A stretch of DNA of 64,000 nt from Bacillus sp. FJAT-42376 (GCF_003816055.1 NZ_CP033906.1:1860001-1924000); one strand, 5' to 3'. Positions 27,316-36,733 are shown, counted from the stretch's first letter. Program-made: numbers and translations. The notes: generated by a model not told the origin, from the sequence alone.

Positions 27316-29460
27316 TTAAGCTTTTGTGACAGTAATGCTTTCATTTTCGAATACAGCTTTTACATGGTCCAGCTCGCTGTGATCAATCAGCAGGTCTGTA
27401 ATTTGATCTTCAAGCTGTTCCTGAATGACCCGGCGAAGCGGACGGGCACCGAATGCAGGATGGTAGCCGAGTTCGGCAAGTCTGTTTTTCGCTTCATCTG
27501 AAACAGTGAGCTTCAGATTCTTTTCATCCAGCGTTTCCTGAAGCTCGGCAAGCATGAGCTCAACAATGGCCAGCATATGTTTGCGTTCAAGTGACTGGAA
27601 TTCGATAATCGCATCGAAGCGGTTCAGGAACTCTGGTTTGAAGAACGTTCCAAGTGAATCCAGCAGCGTGCTTTCTTTAATTGCAGCGGTTGCCTCTGTA
27701 TCGAAACCAACCGTCATCCGTTTTTCCGTTGTTCCGGCATTGCTCGTCATGATGATGACTGTTTCTTTAAAGTTGACGGTTCTGCCGTGACTGTCTGTTA
27801 AACGGCCGTCTTCCAGTATTTGAAGGAACATATGCTGCACGTCAGGATGTGCCTTCTCAATCTCATCCAGAAGGATGATGCTGTAAGGATTCCTGCGTAC
27901 TTTTTCGGTCAGCTGGCCTCCGTCATCATGGCCGACATATCCTGGAGGAGAACCGATGATTTTGGACACGGCATGTTTTTCCATATATTCGCTCATATCG
28001 AGGCGGATCATGGAATCTTTTGTGCCAAACAGTTCTTCTGCCAGTGTTTTCGTCAGCTCTGTTTTCCCTACACCGGTCGGACCTGCAAAAAGGAAGGAAC
28101 CGATCGGACGGTTTTTGCGTTTTAAACCGGCGCGGCTTCTGCGCACAGCTTTCGCAACTTTTTGAACAGCCTCATCTTGTCCTATTACTTTTTTGGAAAG
28201 ATTGCCTTCCAGGCTTTTCATTTTAGCTTGTTCGTCTTCCTGGATTTTACCAACAGGAATACCGGTTTTTTGTTCAATGATGGCCTGTATCTCACTAAGT
28301 CCGACAATCATTTTTTCCTGATGATCCTGTTTCTCAAGCTGTTTTTCCAGCAGAATTTCTTCGTGGCGCAGTTTGGCGGCGAGCTCATAGTTTTCCTCTG
28401 CAGCCGCTTTTTCTTTCTCTTTCGCCAGCTTGCCGAGCTGATCATGAATATCAGCTTCCTCAACACGGTCTGCTTTCAGGTTCGCTTTTGATCCGGCTTC
28501 ATCGAGAAGATCGATGGCTTTATCCGGCAGGAACCGGTCCTGAATATAGCGGTGCGACAAGTTTACGCAGGCACGAATTGCTTCATCGCTGAACGTGACA
28601 CCATGATATTCTTCATATTTGGACTGAATGCCCTGTAAAATTTCGATGGCTTTATCAAGAGACGGCTCATGAACCATGACCGGCTGGAAGCGGCGTTCTA
28701 AAGCAGCATCCTTTTCAATCTGGCGGTATTCTTTCAGTGTAGTCGCCCCGATGAGCTGCATTTCACCTCTGGCCAGTGCAGGCTTCAGAATATTCCCGGC
28801 ATCCATTGATCCCTCAGCAGATCCTGCTCCGACAACAAGATGAATTTCATCAATAAACAAGATGACGTTTTTGCGTGATTGCAGTTCTGCGATGAGTTTT
28901 TTCATCCGGTCTTCAAATTGTCCGCGCATGCTTGTATTGGCTACAAGAGAAGCGACATCAAGAAGGTAGACTTCCTTTTTCGCAAGCTTCGAAGGCACTT
29001 TCCCTTCCGAAATTTTAAGGGCCAATCCTTCCGCTACGGCTGTTTTACCGACCCCTGGCTCTCCAATCAGAACCGGGTTGTTTTTATTCCGGCGGTTAAG
29101 GATTTCAATGACCCGGCTGACTTCGTCTTCCCGGCCGATGACCGGATCAATAAGGCCGGCTTTTGCTGCGTTTGTAAGATTTCTTCCCATCTGATCCAGA
29201 AGACCTCCGCCGTTTTGGCCGGATTTCCGTTTAGATTCTGAGCCTGGGGCACTTTGACCTTGGCTGCTTCCCATATTTTTAAATAATTGATCGAATGGGA
29301 AGGATGAGAATCCTCCGTTTCCTCCGCTGAAGCCTGAAGGAATCTGGCTTTCATAATGGGAAAAGCATGTATGGCATAACTGAACTTGTTTTAGGGATCC
29401 GTTTACTTGAACATTTAATTGAACGGTTGCCTGATTCTGCTTACAGTTTTGACATTGCAT
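27316..29460 (-). CDS. clpE: ATP-dependent Clp protease ATPase subunit ClpE
   Basis: A 714-residue class I HSP100. The N-terminal zinc finger CQNCKQN...CHTC (residues 3-33) distinguishes ClpE from ClpC. AAA+ module 1 has Walker [10 protein letters not shown] and Walker B LFIDEIH. A UVR-type coiled segment ([22 protein letters not shown]) sits between modules. Module 2 has Walker [10 protein letters not shown] and Walker [14 protein letters not shown], then a C-terminal D2-small domain. It unfolds substrates for ClpP and disaggregates proteins under heat stress. Two CtsR operators overlap its promoter. Confidence 0.97.
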   Translation of the reverse strand: MQCQNCKQNQATVQLNVQVNGSLKQVQLCHTCFSHYESQIPSGFSGGNGGFSSFPFDQLFKNMGSSQGQSAPGSESKRKSGQNGGGLLDQMGRNLTNAAKAGLIDPVIGREDEVSRVIEILNRRNKNNPVLIGEPGVGKTAVAEGLALKISEGKVPSKLAKKEVYLLDVASLVANTSMRGQFEDRMKKLIAELQSRKNVILFIDEIHLVVGAGSAEGSMDAGNILKPALARGEMQLIGATTLKEYRQIEKDAALERRFQPVMVHEPSLDKAIEILQGIQSKYEEYHGVTFSDEAIRACVNLSHRYIQDRFLPDKAIDLLDEAGSKANLKADRVEEADIHDQLGKLAKEKEKAAAEENYELAAKLRHEEILLEKQLEKQDHQEKMIVGLSEIQAIIEQKTGIPVGKIQEDEQAKMKSLEGNLSKKVIGQDEAVQKVAKAVRRSRAGLKRKNRPIGSFLFAGPTGVGKTELTKTLAEELFGTKDSMIRLDMSEYMEKHAVSKIIGSPPGYVGHDDGGQLTEKVRRNPYSIILLDEIEKAHPDVQHMFLQILEDGRLTDSHGRTVNFKETVIIMTSNAGTTEKRMTVGFDTEATAAIKESTLLDSLGTFFKPEFLNRFDAIIEFQSLERKHMLAIVELMLAELQETLDEKNLKLTVSDEAKNRLAELGYHPAFGARPLRRVIQEQLEDQITDLLIDHSELDHVKAVFENESITVTKA

Positions 29461-29493
29461 GAAAAAACAACCTCCTTAAGAATATAAACTGAC

Positions 29494-29542
29494 TTTGACT
29501 ATCTTTGACTTTTATTATAGTTTGACCTTTTTTGACTTTCAA
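29494..29542 (-). promoter_or_regulatory. clpE promoter with two CtsR operators
   Basis: On the - strand, TTGAAA (29542-29537), 17 bases and TATAAT (29519-29514) form a strong SigA promoter. Two CtsR heptad pairs flank the -10: AGTCAAA-AAA-GGTCAAA at 29537-29521 (inside the spacer) and AGTCAAA-GAT-AGTCAAA at 29510-29494 (at the start site). Both fit A/GGTCAAA-NAN-A/GGTCAAA. A third partial heptad (AGTTTA) follows. Confidence 0.93.
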
Positions 29543-29654
29543 GTATTTTGTTTGAAAAATTTCTAAGATGGATTGTCCATGACTTTAATGCATCTTTCCT
29601 CTTCTTTTCAAGAAACTTGTCTCATACGTATATAGAAGAGGAGGGGAGGACGTC

Positions 29655-30692
29655 ATGCAAAATAAGAATTTTTTAGTCGTTCAGATTGCTTTTGTCTATG
29701 TGGGAACGGTTGTTGGAGCGGGTTTTGCTACAGGAAAAGAAATTGTAGAGTTTTTTACCCGTTTTGGAGCAGCGGGAACCATCGGCATCCTCCTTGCCGG
29801 CAGTTTGTTTATTCATCTTGGAACAAAATTGATGATTATTGCCTCCAGAATCAAAGCGTCCTCCTTTAAAGAAATGAATGTGTATTTGCTGGGGAATAAA
29901 GCCGGACATGCAGTGAATGCTGTAATGCTCCTGCTGCTTTTTGGCGTCACTTCTGTCATGGTATCGGGGGCAGGGGCAATTTTTGAGGAACGGATCGGGC
30001 TTCCGGCTTCAATCGGCGTTCTGATCAGTATTCTTTTGACCTTGATCATCATGTCAAAGGGACTTCATGGAGTGGTCGGTGTGAATATGCTCGTTGTGCC
30101 GATGCTTCTTCTGCTGAGCATCGCCGTTATGACGAGCTCCATAAATGAGGGAGGGATGTCTTTCCTCTTTAAAGAAATGAGGCTTTTCAGCCATGGATGG
30201 GCGGTGTCTGCTGTATGCTATGCCGCATATAATCTCGCTCTTGCCCAGGCTGTGCTTGTCCCCCTTGCGTCAGAAGTGAAAGATGAGAATGTATTAAAGA
30301 ACGGAGGACGGCTGGGGGGGCTGATTCTTTTAATCATCATGCTTGGAAGTCATTTGGCTCTACTTTATGTACCGGGTGCTGTTAAGTTTGAAATTCCGAT
30401 GGCAGAGGTAATGAATACCGTCTTTTCAGCTGCGTACTATTTGTATGTGCTTGTTATTTTTGGCGAAGTGCTGACTTCGATTATCGGCAACCTTTATGGA
30501 ATGGAACGGCTGCTCACCCAGCTGTTCGGTCTCCCCAGAATGGTGATGGTTGCTTTGATCCTTGCCATTTGTTTTTTCCTCAGCTTTATCGGCTACGGAA
30601 AATTAATTTCTTCTATTTATCCTGTAATCGGCTACATAAGTCTTTTATTTCTGGGAGCTCTCGTTTTGAAAAAGAAGCCGAAGAAAGGCTGA
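29655..30692 (+). CDS. ykvI: YkvI-family polytopic membrane protein
   Basis: A 345-residue integral membrane protein with about ten hydrophobic segments and a glycine-rich first helix (FVYVGTVVGAGFATGKEIVEFFTRFG) like amino-acid transporters of the LeuT/APC fold. Members of the YkvI family have no established substrate. Position next to clpE agrees with B. subtilis. ATG with GAGGAGGGGAGG upstream. The metallophosphatase gene follows after 43 bases. Confidence 0.85.
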   Translation: MQNKNFLVVQIAFVYVGTVVGAGFATGKEIVEFFTRFGAAGTIGILLAGSLFIHLGTKLMIIASRIKASSFKEMNVYLLGNKAGHAVNAVMLLLLFGVTSVMVSGAGAIFEERIGLPASIGVLISILLTLIIMSKGLHGVVGVNMLVVPMLLLLSIAVMTSSINEGGMSFLFKEMRLFSHGWAVSAVCYAAYNLALAQAVLVPLASEVKDENVLKNGGRLGGLILLIIMLGSHLALLYVPGAVKFEIPMAEVMNTVFSAAYYLYVLVIFGEVLTSIIGNLYGMERLLTQLFGLPRMVMVALILAICFFLSFIGYGKLISSIYPVIGYISLLFLGALVLKKKPKKG

Positions 30693-30735
30693 CCTATGTT
30701 AAAATGGATTCTGTCTGGAAAAGGAGTGACGAGAA

Positions 30736-31467
30736 TTGAATCGAATAGCTGTGATTTCGGATATACATGGGAACGTCCCGGCACTTGAGGCCGTTCTGGA
30801 CGATATTCAGTACAGAAGAATCGAGAAAGTGATCTGCCTTGGTGACCTAGCAGGGAAGGGACCCCAATCCCATGAAGCCATTTCAATGGTTCAATCCCAC
30901 TGTGATGTGACAGTGAAGGGGAATTGGGACGATTTTATTACAAATGATACCGAATTTGAGACTCTGAAGTGGCATCAGCAGCAGCTCACCGAAGAGGACC
31001 GGCGCTTTTTGAAAGGGCTGCCTTTTCAAGCGGAACTGATGATGAGCGGAAGACTGATTCGCCTTTTTCATGCCTCTCCTTTCAGTATTTATACAAGAAT
31101 TCAGCCCTGGGACTCACTGGAGAAAAGATTGAGCATGTTTGAAAACACGGAAATGACGGGCTTTTCATCAAGAAAGCCGGATGTTGCAGGGTATGGGGAT
31201 GTCCATCAGGCATTCGTCCATCAATATAAAGAAAAAACACTTTTTAATACCGGAAGCGTCGGCAATCCGCTTGACCTGGCGCAGGCATCTTATGCTGTAT
31301 TGGAAGGGGCAGAGGGCGATGAAGCAGAAGGACCTTTTTCGATTCAGCTTATCCGGGTGCCTTATGATATTGAACGCTCGATCCGGATTGCCAGAGAAGC
31401 GGGAATGCCGGAGCTGGATGAATACATTCAAGAACTGACAACAGCGAAGTACAGAGGACTTAGCTGA
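30736..31467 (+). CDS. Calcineurin-like metallophosphoesterase
   Basis: A 243-residue cytosolic phosphoesterase. The metal-binding signatures are present: SDIHGN (8-13), GDLAGKGP (about 37-44), KGNWDD (GNHD-type variant, about 61-66), FHAS, and GYGDVHQAF near the C-terminal third. The family includes YfcE-type and diadenosine polyphosphate hydrolases; substrate unknown. TTG start with AGGAG about ten bases upstream. Not part of the B. subtilis order at this site as I recall it. Confidence 0.85.
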   Translation: MNRIAVISDIHGNVPALEAVLDDIQYRRIEKVICLGDLAGKGPQSHEAISMVQSHCDVTVKGNWDDFITNDTEFETLKWHQQQLTEEDRRFLKGLPFQAELMMSGRLIRLFHASPFSIYTRIQPWDSLEKRLSMFENTEMTGFSSRKPDVAGYGDVHQAFVHQYKEKTLFNTGSVGNPLDLAQASYAVLEGAEGDEAEGPFSIQLIRVPYDIERSIRIAREAGMPELDEYIQELTTAKYRGLS

Positions 31468-31489
31468 AAAAATAAGGGTGATTTCTTCT

Positions 31490-32065
31490 ATGAATATACT
31501 TTGGGACTTTGACGGAACGCTTTTTAATACGTATCCGGCGTTTACGGAGACGATGTACAAGCTAATAAAGCCGGAGGTTAAAAAAGAGCACATTTTTGAA
31601 CAGCTTAAAATTTCATTTTCCCATGCTGCTGAGACCTTTGGGTTGACGGAAGAAGAAATCTCAGCGTTTAAGCAGAAGGAAAAGGCGCTATCACCAGTTT
31701 TAAAACCGCCTTTTCCATATGTAGAGGACGTGCTGAAGCGGGCTTCTAAAAATGTCATCATGACCCATAAGCCAAGAAATGAAGTAGATGTCATCTTGCG
31801 TCATTATGGCTGGGAGCACTATTTTGAGGAGATCGTCGCAGGAGATGATGGATTTCCGAGGAAACCCCATCCTGCTTCGTATTCCTATCTACATGAAAAA
31901 CATTATATCGATCTTGCAATTGGGGACAGGGAGCTTGATATTCTCCCGGCAAAAGAGCTTGGGATCAGAACATGTCTCTTCCAGAATGATTCTGAGGGGG
32001 CGGATTTTTATTTAATGGACTACCGTCAATTTGAAGACCGGGTGGCTCCTTCATTCAAAAATTAA
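31490..32065 (+). CDS. HAD-superfamily hydrolase (phosphoglycolate-phosphatase-like)
   Basis: A 191-residue hydrolase with HAD motif I WDFDGTLFNTYPAF at the N-terminus, motif II NVIMTHK, motif III RKPHPASY and motif IV AIGDRELDI. The helical cap between motifs I and II is of the PGP/beta-phosphoglucomutase type. Start at ATG 31490 (AAGGGTG ten bases upstream); the frame is open to 31478. It is probably co-transcribed with the metallophosphoesterase 22 bases upstream. Confidence 0.85.
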   Translation: MNILWDFDGTLFNTYPAFTETMYKLIKPEVKKEHIFEQLKISFSHAAETFGLTEEEISAFKQKEKALSPVLKPPFPYVEDVLKRASKNVIMTHKPRNEVDVILRHYGWEHYFEEIVAGDDGFPRKPHPASYSYLHEKHYIDLAIGDRELDILPAKELGIRTCLFQNDSEGADFYLMDYRQFEDRVAPSFKN

Positions 32066-32754
32066 TACGCGGAAACCATCACTGAACACCTCTTAAGAGC
32101 AGTGATTATCCGCTTGGATAAAGAATACCGGCAGAATGAGAGGAGGCACGTGTGGCAGTGTCTCCTTTTTTATTTAGAGGCAAAGCAGGCTGTTGACTGG
32201 TGCAGCCGGCAGGCTTCCGCTTATCCATGGAAGGCGGTGCCCCCGGGATGAAAAATCAGCACTATGTTCGTGCTTACCGCTTTATGTTGGCGGAAATCAT
32301 GAAAAACCTTCCAAACGATCGAAAAAATGAGATTAGAGCGGTATATCAAGTATTTTTCTTTCGTTTTCGTCATATTTATAAGGAAATTGGGAATCTGTTA
32401 TGTTTGACTCTATCGTTTTCTATCGTATATGATTCTAATAACTATATTCAGATTGGGGTGATAAGATGGGGCAGTGAACACGTGGAGAAAAGCAGATCGA
32501 ATAATGAACACAAGAGGTTCTGCTGACTGCTTCATGCTTATCGGCCATGATCTGCGGCCGGTTTCATCTGATGTTTTATCAGAATGTATGCTTTAAAAGC
32601 AGGAAATTAGAAAAGAGTTTCGGGCACGGAATGGCGCATCATATGGTTTTGCAGCCTTGAAACGGTTTTTCTGTAACGTATGCCCTCATGGCAGTAATGC
32701 TGCCCTGCAGGGAGGATTTATCATTAGCCCGGGAGGTGACTTCCTTTTCCGTAT
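32066..32754. other. Long non-coding region upstream of the CNNM gene
   Basis: About 690 bases. A terminator-like hairpin (GGAGGCAC / GTGTCTCC then TTTTTT) lies at 32140-32173. The open frame at 32200-32526 has no ribosome-binding site and a random-looking composition. Near the 3' end there are two small hairpins (GGCAG-TAATG-CTGCC and the palindrome CCCTGCAGGG, about 32690-32711). I looked for Mg2+ (M-box) and Mn2+ riboswitch consensus motifs, which would suit the next gene, and did not find them. Confidence 0.5.
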
Positions 32755-34128
32755 ATGACGGAACAAGGAACTTATTTGGACATAGTAAATTTATTGCTCA
32801 TTGCAATATTGATTGGATTAACCGCGTTTTTCGTGGCATCTGAATTCGCTATTGTAAAGGTTAGAAGTTCTCGTATTGACCAGCTTGTTGCGGAAGGCAA
32901 TAAGAATGCCGCAGCGGCTAAGCGCATCATTTCAAATCTTGACGGCTATCTATCGGCCTGTCAGCTTGGAATTACCGTTACAGCCCTTGGAATCGGGTGG
33001 CTTGGGGAGCCGACTTTTGAACATATGCTTAAGCCTCTTTTTGTTCAAATCGGATTGCCTGAAGCGCTCACGCCCGTTATTTCCATTGCTTTTGCTTTCG
33101 CGATTATGACATTTCTGCATGTGGTGATCGGAGAGCTTGCTCCCAAAACGGTAGCTATACAAAAAGCAGAAGAAATTACTTTGATGCTTGCGCGCCCGCT
33201 TACCTGGTTTAATACCATTATGTACCCTTTTATATGGGCTCTAAACGGCTCAGCGCGGTTCGTTACAGGTTTATTCGGACTGAAGCCTGCATCTGAGCAT
33301 GATTTAGCGCATAGTGAAGAAGAGCTTCGCATCATTCTTTCAGACAGCTATAAGAGCGGTGAAATTAATCAATCTGAATTTAAATATGTCAACAAAATCT
33401 TTGAATTTGATAATCGGATTGCCAAGGAAATCATGGTGCCGAGAACCGAAATCATTTCCTTATCCATTGATTCTTTAATGGATGAAAATATCCAAATTAT
33501 GCAAAATGAAAAATATACAAGGTACCCGGTGACAGACGGCGATAAGGACCATATTATCGGGATGGTGAATATTAAAGAAGTATTTACAAACCTGATTCAG
33601 AAAAACGGCGCGGATTCCTTCTCCATGAAAGATTATGTAAGACCGATCATTCAGGTTATTGAGTCCATTCCGATTCAGGATCTTCTGGTGAAGATGCAGA
33701 AGGAACGGATTCACATGGCGATCTTAATTGATGAATACGGCGGTACTGCAGGTCTTGTAACAGTAGAAGATATTCTTGAAGAAATCGTCGGTGAAATCCG
33801 TGACGAATTCGATACAGATGAAGTACCGAGCATTCAGAAAATCAATGATAACCGCTACATTCTGGACGGAAAGGTCCTTGTCAGCGAAGTGAATGATTTA
33901 TTCGGTCTTGAGATCGATGATAAGGATGTAGATACCATCGGAGGATGGATTCTGACGGAGAAGTTTGATATCCAAAAAGGCGATCTTGTCCAGCTTGAAT
34001 CGTTCACCTTTAAAGTCCGTGATATGGAGAACCATCATATTAAATACCTTGAGCTGACGAGACAGATTCAGGAGAGCGCTAATCCCGTTCTTGAACAAGT
34101 CGACCAAAGCGTAGCCAGTACCACTTGA
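32755..34128 (+). CDS. CNNM/CorC-type hemolysin-family transporter
   Basis: A 457-residue membrane protein. It has a DUF21/CNNM domain (about 1-190, four hydrophobic segments, including ACQLGITVTALGIGWLGEP and HVVIGELAPKTVAI), a CBS pair (about 215-335, VPRTEIISL, TRYPVTDGDKDHIIGMVNIKEV, IDEYGGTAGLVTVEDILEEIVG) and a CorC/HlyC C-terminal domain. Relatives such as MpfA of B. subtilis export Mg2+. The ATG at 32755 has its GGAGGTG 16 bases away; a TTG at 32776 with AAGGAA six bases upstream is an alternative start. Confidence 0.88.
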   Translation: MTEQGTYLDIVNLLLIAILIGLTAFFVASEFAIVKVRSSRIDQLVAEGNKNAAAAKRIISNLDGYLSACQLGITVTALGIGWLGEPTFEHMLKPLFVQIGLPEALTPVISIAFAFAIMTFLHVVIGELAPKTVAIQKAEEITLMLARPLTWFNTIMYPFIWALNGSARFVTGLFGLKPASEHDLAHSEEELRIILSDSYKSGEINQSEFKYVNKIFEFDNRIAKEIMVPRTEIISLSIDSLMDENIQIMQNEKYTRYPVTDGDKDHIIGMVNIKEVFTNLIQKNGADSFSMKDYVRPIIQVIESIPIQDLLVKMQKERIHMAILIDEYGGTAGLVTVEDILEEIVGEIRDEFDTDEVPSIQKINDNRYILDGKVLVSEVNDLFGLEIDDKDVDTIGGWILTEKFDIQKGDLVQLESFTFKVRDMENHHIKYLELTRQIQESANPVLEQVDQSVASTT

Positions 34129-34140
34129 AAGAACCTTTAG

Positions 34141-34390
34141 AGGCTGGGACAAAACTAAAATTGTTGTCCTGAAACAAGCATGAAAAACAATAAAACCGAA
34201 CGATTACGAAGCTCTATACCAGAGTTTCAAATAATCGTTCGGTTTTTTTTATTCGCTATGTTATCGCATGTTGATGATTTTTTAAACCCTGTTGATTGAA
34301 GCGGAAAGCGAGCGCCTGAAGCGGAAATCAACAGCTAAGTATAACAGAGTTTTTTTATTAGCCGGAAACCTTTTGTCCCAGCCTCTTTTT
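34141..34390. repeat. Nested inverted repeat D bounded by GGCTGGGAC
   Basis: The outer arms are AGGCTGGGACA (34141 on) and TGTCCCAGCCT (to 34384), followed by a T-run. Inside lie hairpin 34192-34246 (AAAACCGAACGATTA against TAATCGTTCGGTTTT) and a palindromic repeat unit at 34254-34350 closely matching copy C. The segment 34178-34246 is identical to the reverse complement of 47581-47649 (69 bases). The whole probably also terminates the CNNM transcript. Confidence 0.9.
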
Positions 34391-34457
34391 TTATGCTCTT
34401 TTCAGGAAAATTACGGCATACACTTGGAAATGAAAAGCGCTGATGGGGGGAAGGGAA

Positions 34458-34961
34458 TTGGAAGGAAAGCAAAGAAGACTTTTTGGCGGTCTGCTCATAG
34501 TGGCGGGAGTGTATTATCTTATTCAGTCGTTTGGAATCTTTCCGGATTTCTGGCGCTATTCCTGGCCGGTTCTTTTACTCATTCTTTCTGCGGGATTTCA
34601 TGTCTCTTTTTTTCTGGGAGAGAGGGATGAGAAAAAAACGGGTCTCCTTATGCCTGGAGGGGTGCTCTTAGTCCTCGGGGGGCTGTTTTTGTACGAAGCC
34701 ATAACAGGATGGCATAACAAAGGCGGTATCTGGTTTTATTATTTGCTTGCACCGGCTCTTGGTTTTTTAGAAATGTGGCTGTTTGGCGGCCGGGAGAAAA
34801 AATGGCTGATTCCAGCTTTTTGGCTTTTGGCTGCCTCCTTTTTTTCAGCTTCAGAACAATGGCGCATTCTTAGCGGCGGTAAAATCTGGCCGGTCCTTGC
34901 TATAGCGGCCGGGTTTTATTATTTGTTTAGAAAACAGCATTCTGAAAAACCGAAAGAATAA
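34458..34961 (+). CDS. LiaF/DUF5668-like small membrane protein
   Basis: A 167-residue protein with about six hydrophobic segments and short, positively charged connecting loops. It starts like LiaI/LiaF transmembrane regions (RRLFGGLLIVAGVYYLIQSFGIFP.FW..WPVLLLILSAGF). The soluble C-terminal domain of LiaF is absent. TTG 34458 is preferred as start because a purine-rich GGGGGGAAGGG precedes it; the ATG at 34443 has no ribosome-binding site. Envelope-stress function is only an analogy. Confidence 0.65.
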   Translation: MEGKQRRLFGGLLIVAGVYYLIQSFGIFPDFWRYSWPVLLLILSAGFHVSFFLGERDEKKTGLLMPGGVLLVLGGLFLYEAITGWHNKGGIWFYYLLAPALGFLEMWLFGGREKKWLIPAFWLLAASFFSASEQWRILSGGKIWPVLAIAAGFYYLFRKQHSEKPKE

Positions 34962-35014
34962 TTTTACGCGCCTTATCAACACTAACGGTATGAATCAGGA
35001 AAGGATGGAGAATC

Positions 35015-35140
35015 ATGAGCCAGTCAAAAAAACAGGAAGAACGTCAATGGAAGGATCACAAACAGCATCAGAATCCCCATGGAGAAGTAAAATCTCTGGA
35101 AGAGCTCTCTGAAGAAGTCGGGACGAAAACAAAGAAATAG
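35015..35140 (+). CDS. Small hydrophilic protein, 41 aa
   Basis: ATG with AAGGATGGAG just upstream. The product (starts MSQSKKQEER) is highly charged, Gln/Lys/Glu rich, with no cysteine or hydrophobic stretch, similar in style to small spore or stress proteins of bacilli. It follows the preceding membrane protein after 53 bases. No family recognised. Confidence 0.55.
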   Translation: MSQSKKQEERQWKDHKQHQNPHGEVKSLEELSEEVGTKTKK

Positions 35141-35189
35141 CAGATGCTCAGGAAATAATTCCTCCTGTGTGTGCGGAGAGGAAATGATT

Positions 35190-35222
35190 GAACCCTGAAT
35201 GCTTTCGAGTATTCAGGGTATT
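35190..35222 (+). terminator. Hairpin after the 41-aa gene
   Basis: Stem ACCCTGAAT / ATTCAGGGT with weaker inner pairs, followed by a T-rich tail (ATTTAATTTTAT). Confidence 0.7.
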
Positions 35223-35465
35223 TAATTTTATAGGTTTTTATGCCATTTACCAGTTAGGCCGCTGGTTGCGGACGGATTAGGCTCGTGGAGGATCACCAGG
35301 CAAATGAAATCGCGACATGCGCATCGAGAAGAGATCAGCCCGCACCGTAAATAAGCGAAAAGAACGTCGAAAATGAACTTTCTGGACAGTCCATTAATCT
35401 TTCGGGAGATATTGCTCCAAAGGAATAGCATTCCTGCATACGGACAAAATATAGGGGATACTGCT

Positions 35466-36251
35466 TTGAAAAGAGGGAGCCTTGTGCCGGTACAACCTTA
35501 TCATAGACGAAGGCTGATTGCTGCCGTCAATCCCTATATGACGAACGTCTTCCACCTGAGAAATCCTTTCATCGTTTCATGGTGGTCTGCTTCCTTCCCT
35601 GGATTCGGCCATGTCCTGCTTGGCAAATACATAACTGGATTTTTATTGATGGCTTGGGAAGTTTTTGCGAATAACATTGCCCATTTAAACGAGGGCATCT
35701 ATTACAGCATGACAGGCAGACCCGGCATGGCGCTGGATGTAATGAATGAAGAGTGGCTTTGGCTTTATGTAACCTTTTATGTCTTTATTATATGGGACAG
35801 TTACAGGCAATCCATTGAATACAACAAATATTTCGTTCTGTCTTTCCGCGAAGGTGCCCCGATTCAAATGAAAAATATAAGTCCGCTTGAAATCAATGTC
35901 CTGGAAAAAAGAAAGCCGGTCTACGCCCTGTTTTGGTCTCTTCTCACACCGGGTCTCGGCCACTTTTATTTAAACCGGCTGCCATCCATTGTTTTTGGAG
36001 TCCTTTTCTGGATTATCACAGCGTATTATTCTGGTCTCTACAAATGCATCTTCTATACTGCGAGCGGTCAATTCGGGCTTGTCCATCAAATCGCCCAGCC
36101 GCAATGGTTTTTATTTTTACCCTCCCTTTATGTATTCCTTGCCTATGACAGTTACGTAAGTACGGTGGAGTACAATAAATTGTTTGACCGGGAACTTGAA
36201 AAGCATATGCAAAGCCGCTATCAGCATCCCGATTTTAAAATGCCGCTGTAG
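35466..36251 (+). CDS. Unknown membrane protein with internal duplication
   Basis: About 261 residues if started at TTG 35466 (AGGGG eight bases upstream); GTG 35484 is an alternative. It contains two similar halves. The first has SASFPGFGHVLLGKYITGFLLMAWE...WDSYRQSIEYNKYF and the second has LLTPGLGHFYLNRLPSIVFGVLFW...YDSYVSTVEYNKLF. Each half is a Gly-Hxx-G hairpin of two helices followed by a D-S-Y-x-x-(S/T)-x-E-Y-N-K-(Y/L)-F motif. No family recognised. The next gene follows after 11 bases. Confidence 0.75.
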   Translation: MKRGSLVPVQPYHRRRLIAAVNPYMTNVFHLRNPFIVSWWSASFPGFGHVLLGKYITGFLLMAWEVFANNIAHLNEGIYYSMTGRPGMALDVMNEEWLWLYVTFYVFIIWDSYRQSIEYNKYFVLSFREGAPIQMKNISPLEINVLEKRKPVYALFWSLLTPGLGHFYLNRLPSIVFGVLFWIITAYYSGLYKCIFYTASGQFGLVHQIAQPQWFLFLPSLYVFLAYDSYVSTVEYNKLFDRELEKHMQSRYQHPDFKMPL

Positions 36252-36262
36252 ATAAGGACGTG

Positions 36263-36733
36263 GTGAAGCTGAATTACCTATTCTCAACTTTCACATACTC
36301 TACATCTCTCGAATTGCTTGTTACCGAGCTTGAAAAAGCAGGTGTTCCGGCAGCCAATATTCTGGCTGTCCCGTTGGAGAGGATGGGAGATTTCCAAACG
36401 GTGTTTGATACAGATTTATCAGACGATGGAAAAAGCCTTCTGGATTTGGCGGCAGTATTAGGAGCGGTCTTTATGCTGCTTGGAGTGATTTATGGTCTTT
36501 CTTTTTATTGGGGACCAGTCATATGGGGCCTGATTGGGTTAGTGTGCGGGATTGCGCTGGGATTCGTGATGGAATACCTTTACAAGACCAAAAGAAAAAA
36601 ATGCTCTTTTAAAAAAGAAGAGAGAGAATTTATGATTATTGTTCATCATCCGGATTCCATGACAGAAGCAGTGTTTCAAATCATCCGGAGCCACAGTCCG
36701 AAAGGGATCGGAAAATTAAAAAAGGACGATTGA
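36263..36733 (+). CDS. Unknown protein with two central membrane helices
   Basis: About 156 residues. The soluble N-terminal part (TYSTSLELLVTELEKAGVPAANILAVPLE) looks like a small alpha/beta fold. Two hydrophobic segments (LLDLAAVLGAVFMLLGVIYGL and VIWGLIGLVCGIALGFVMEYLY) follow, then a basic C-terminus with a second alpha/beta piece (EFMIIVHHPDSMTEAVFQIIRSH). The layout resembles general-stress membrane proteins with split soluble domains, but I cannot name the family. GTG 36263 is chosen; GTG 36260 sits one base from AAGGA. Probably in an operon with the preceding gene. Confidence 0.65.
   Translation: MKLNYLFSTFTYSTSLELLVTELEKAGVPAANILAVPLERMGDFQTVFDTDLSDDGKSLLDLAAVLGAVFMLLGVIYGLSFYWGPVIWGLIGLVCGIALGFVMEYLYKTKRKKCSFKKEEREFMIIVHHPDSMTEAVFQIIRSHSPKGIGKLKKDD

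Noticed and set aside
32200..32526. 108-codon ORF upstream of the CNNM gene
   Set aside because: No ribosome-binding site at any start, random-looking composition and no recognisable domain.
32560..32754. Mg2+ (M-box) or Mn2+ riboswitch for the CNNM gene
   Set aside because: Consensus core segments of either class are absent despite the suggestive gene context.
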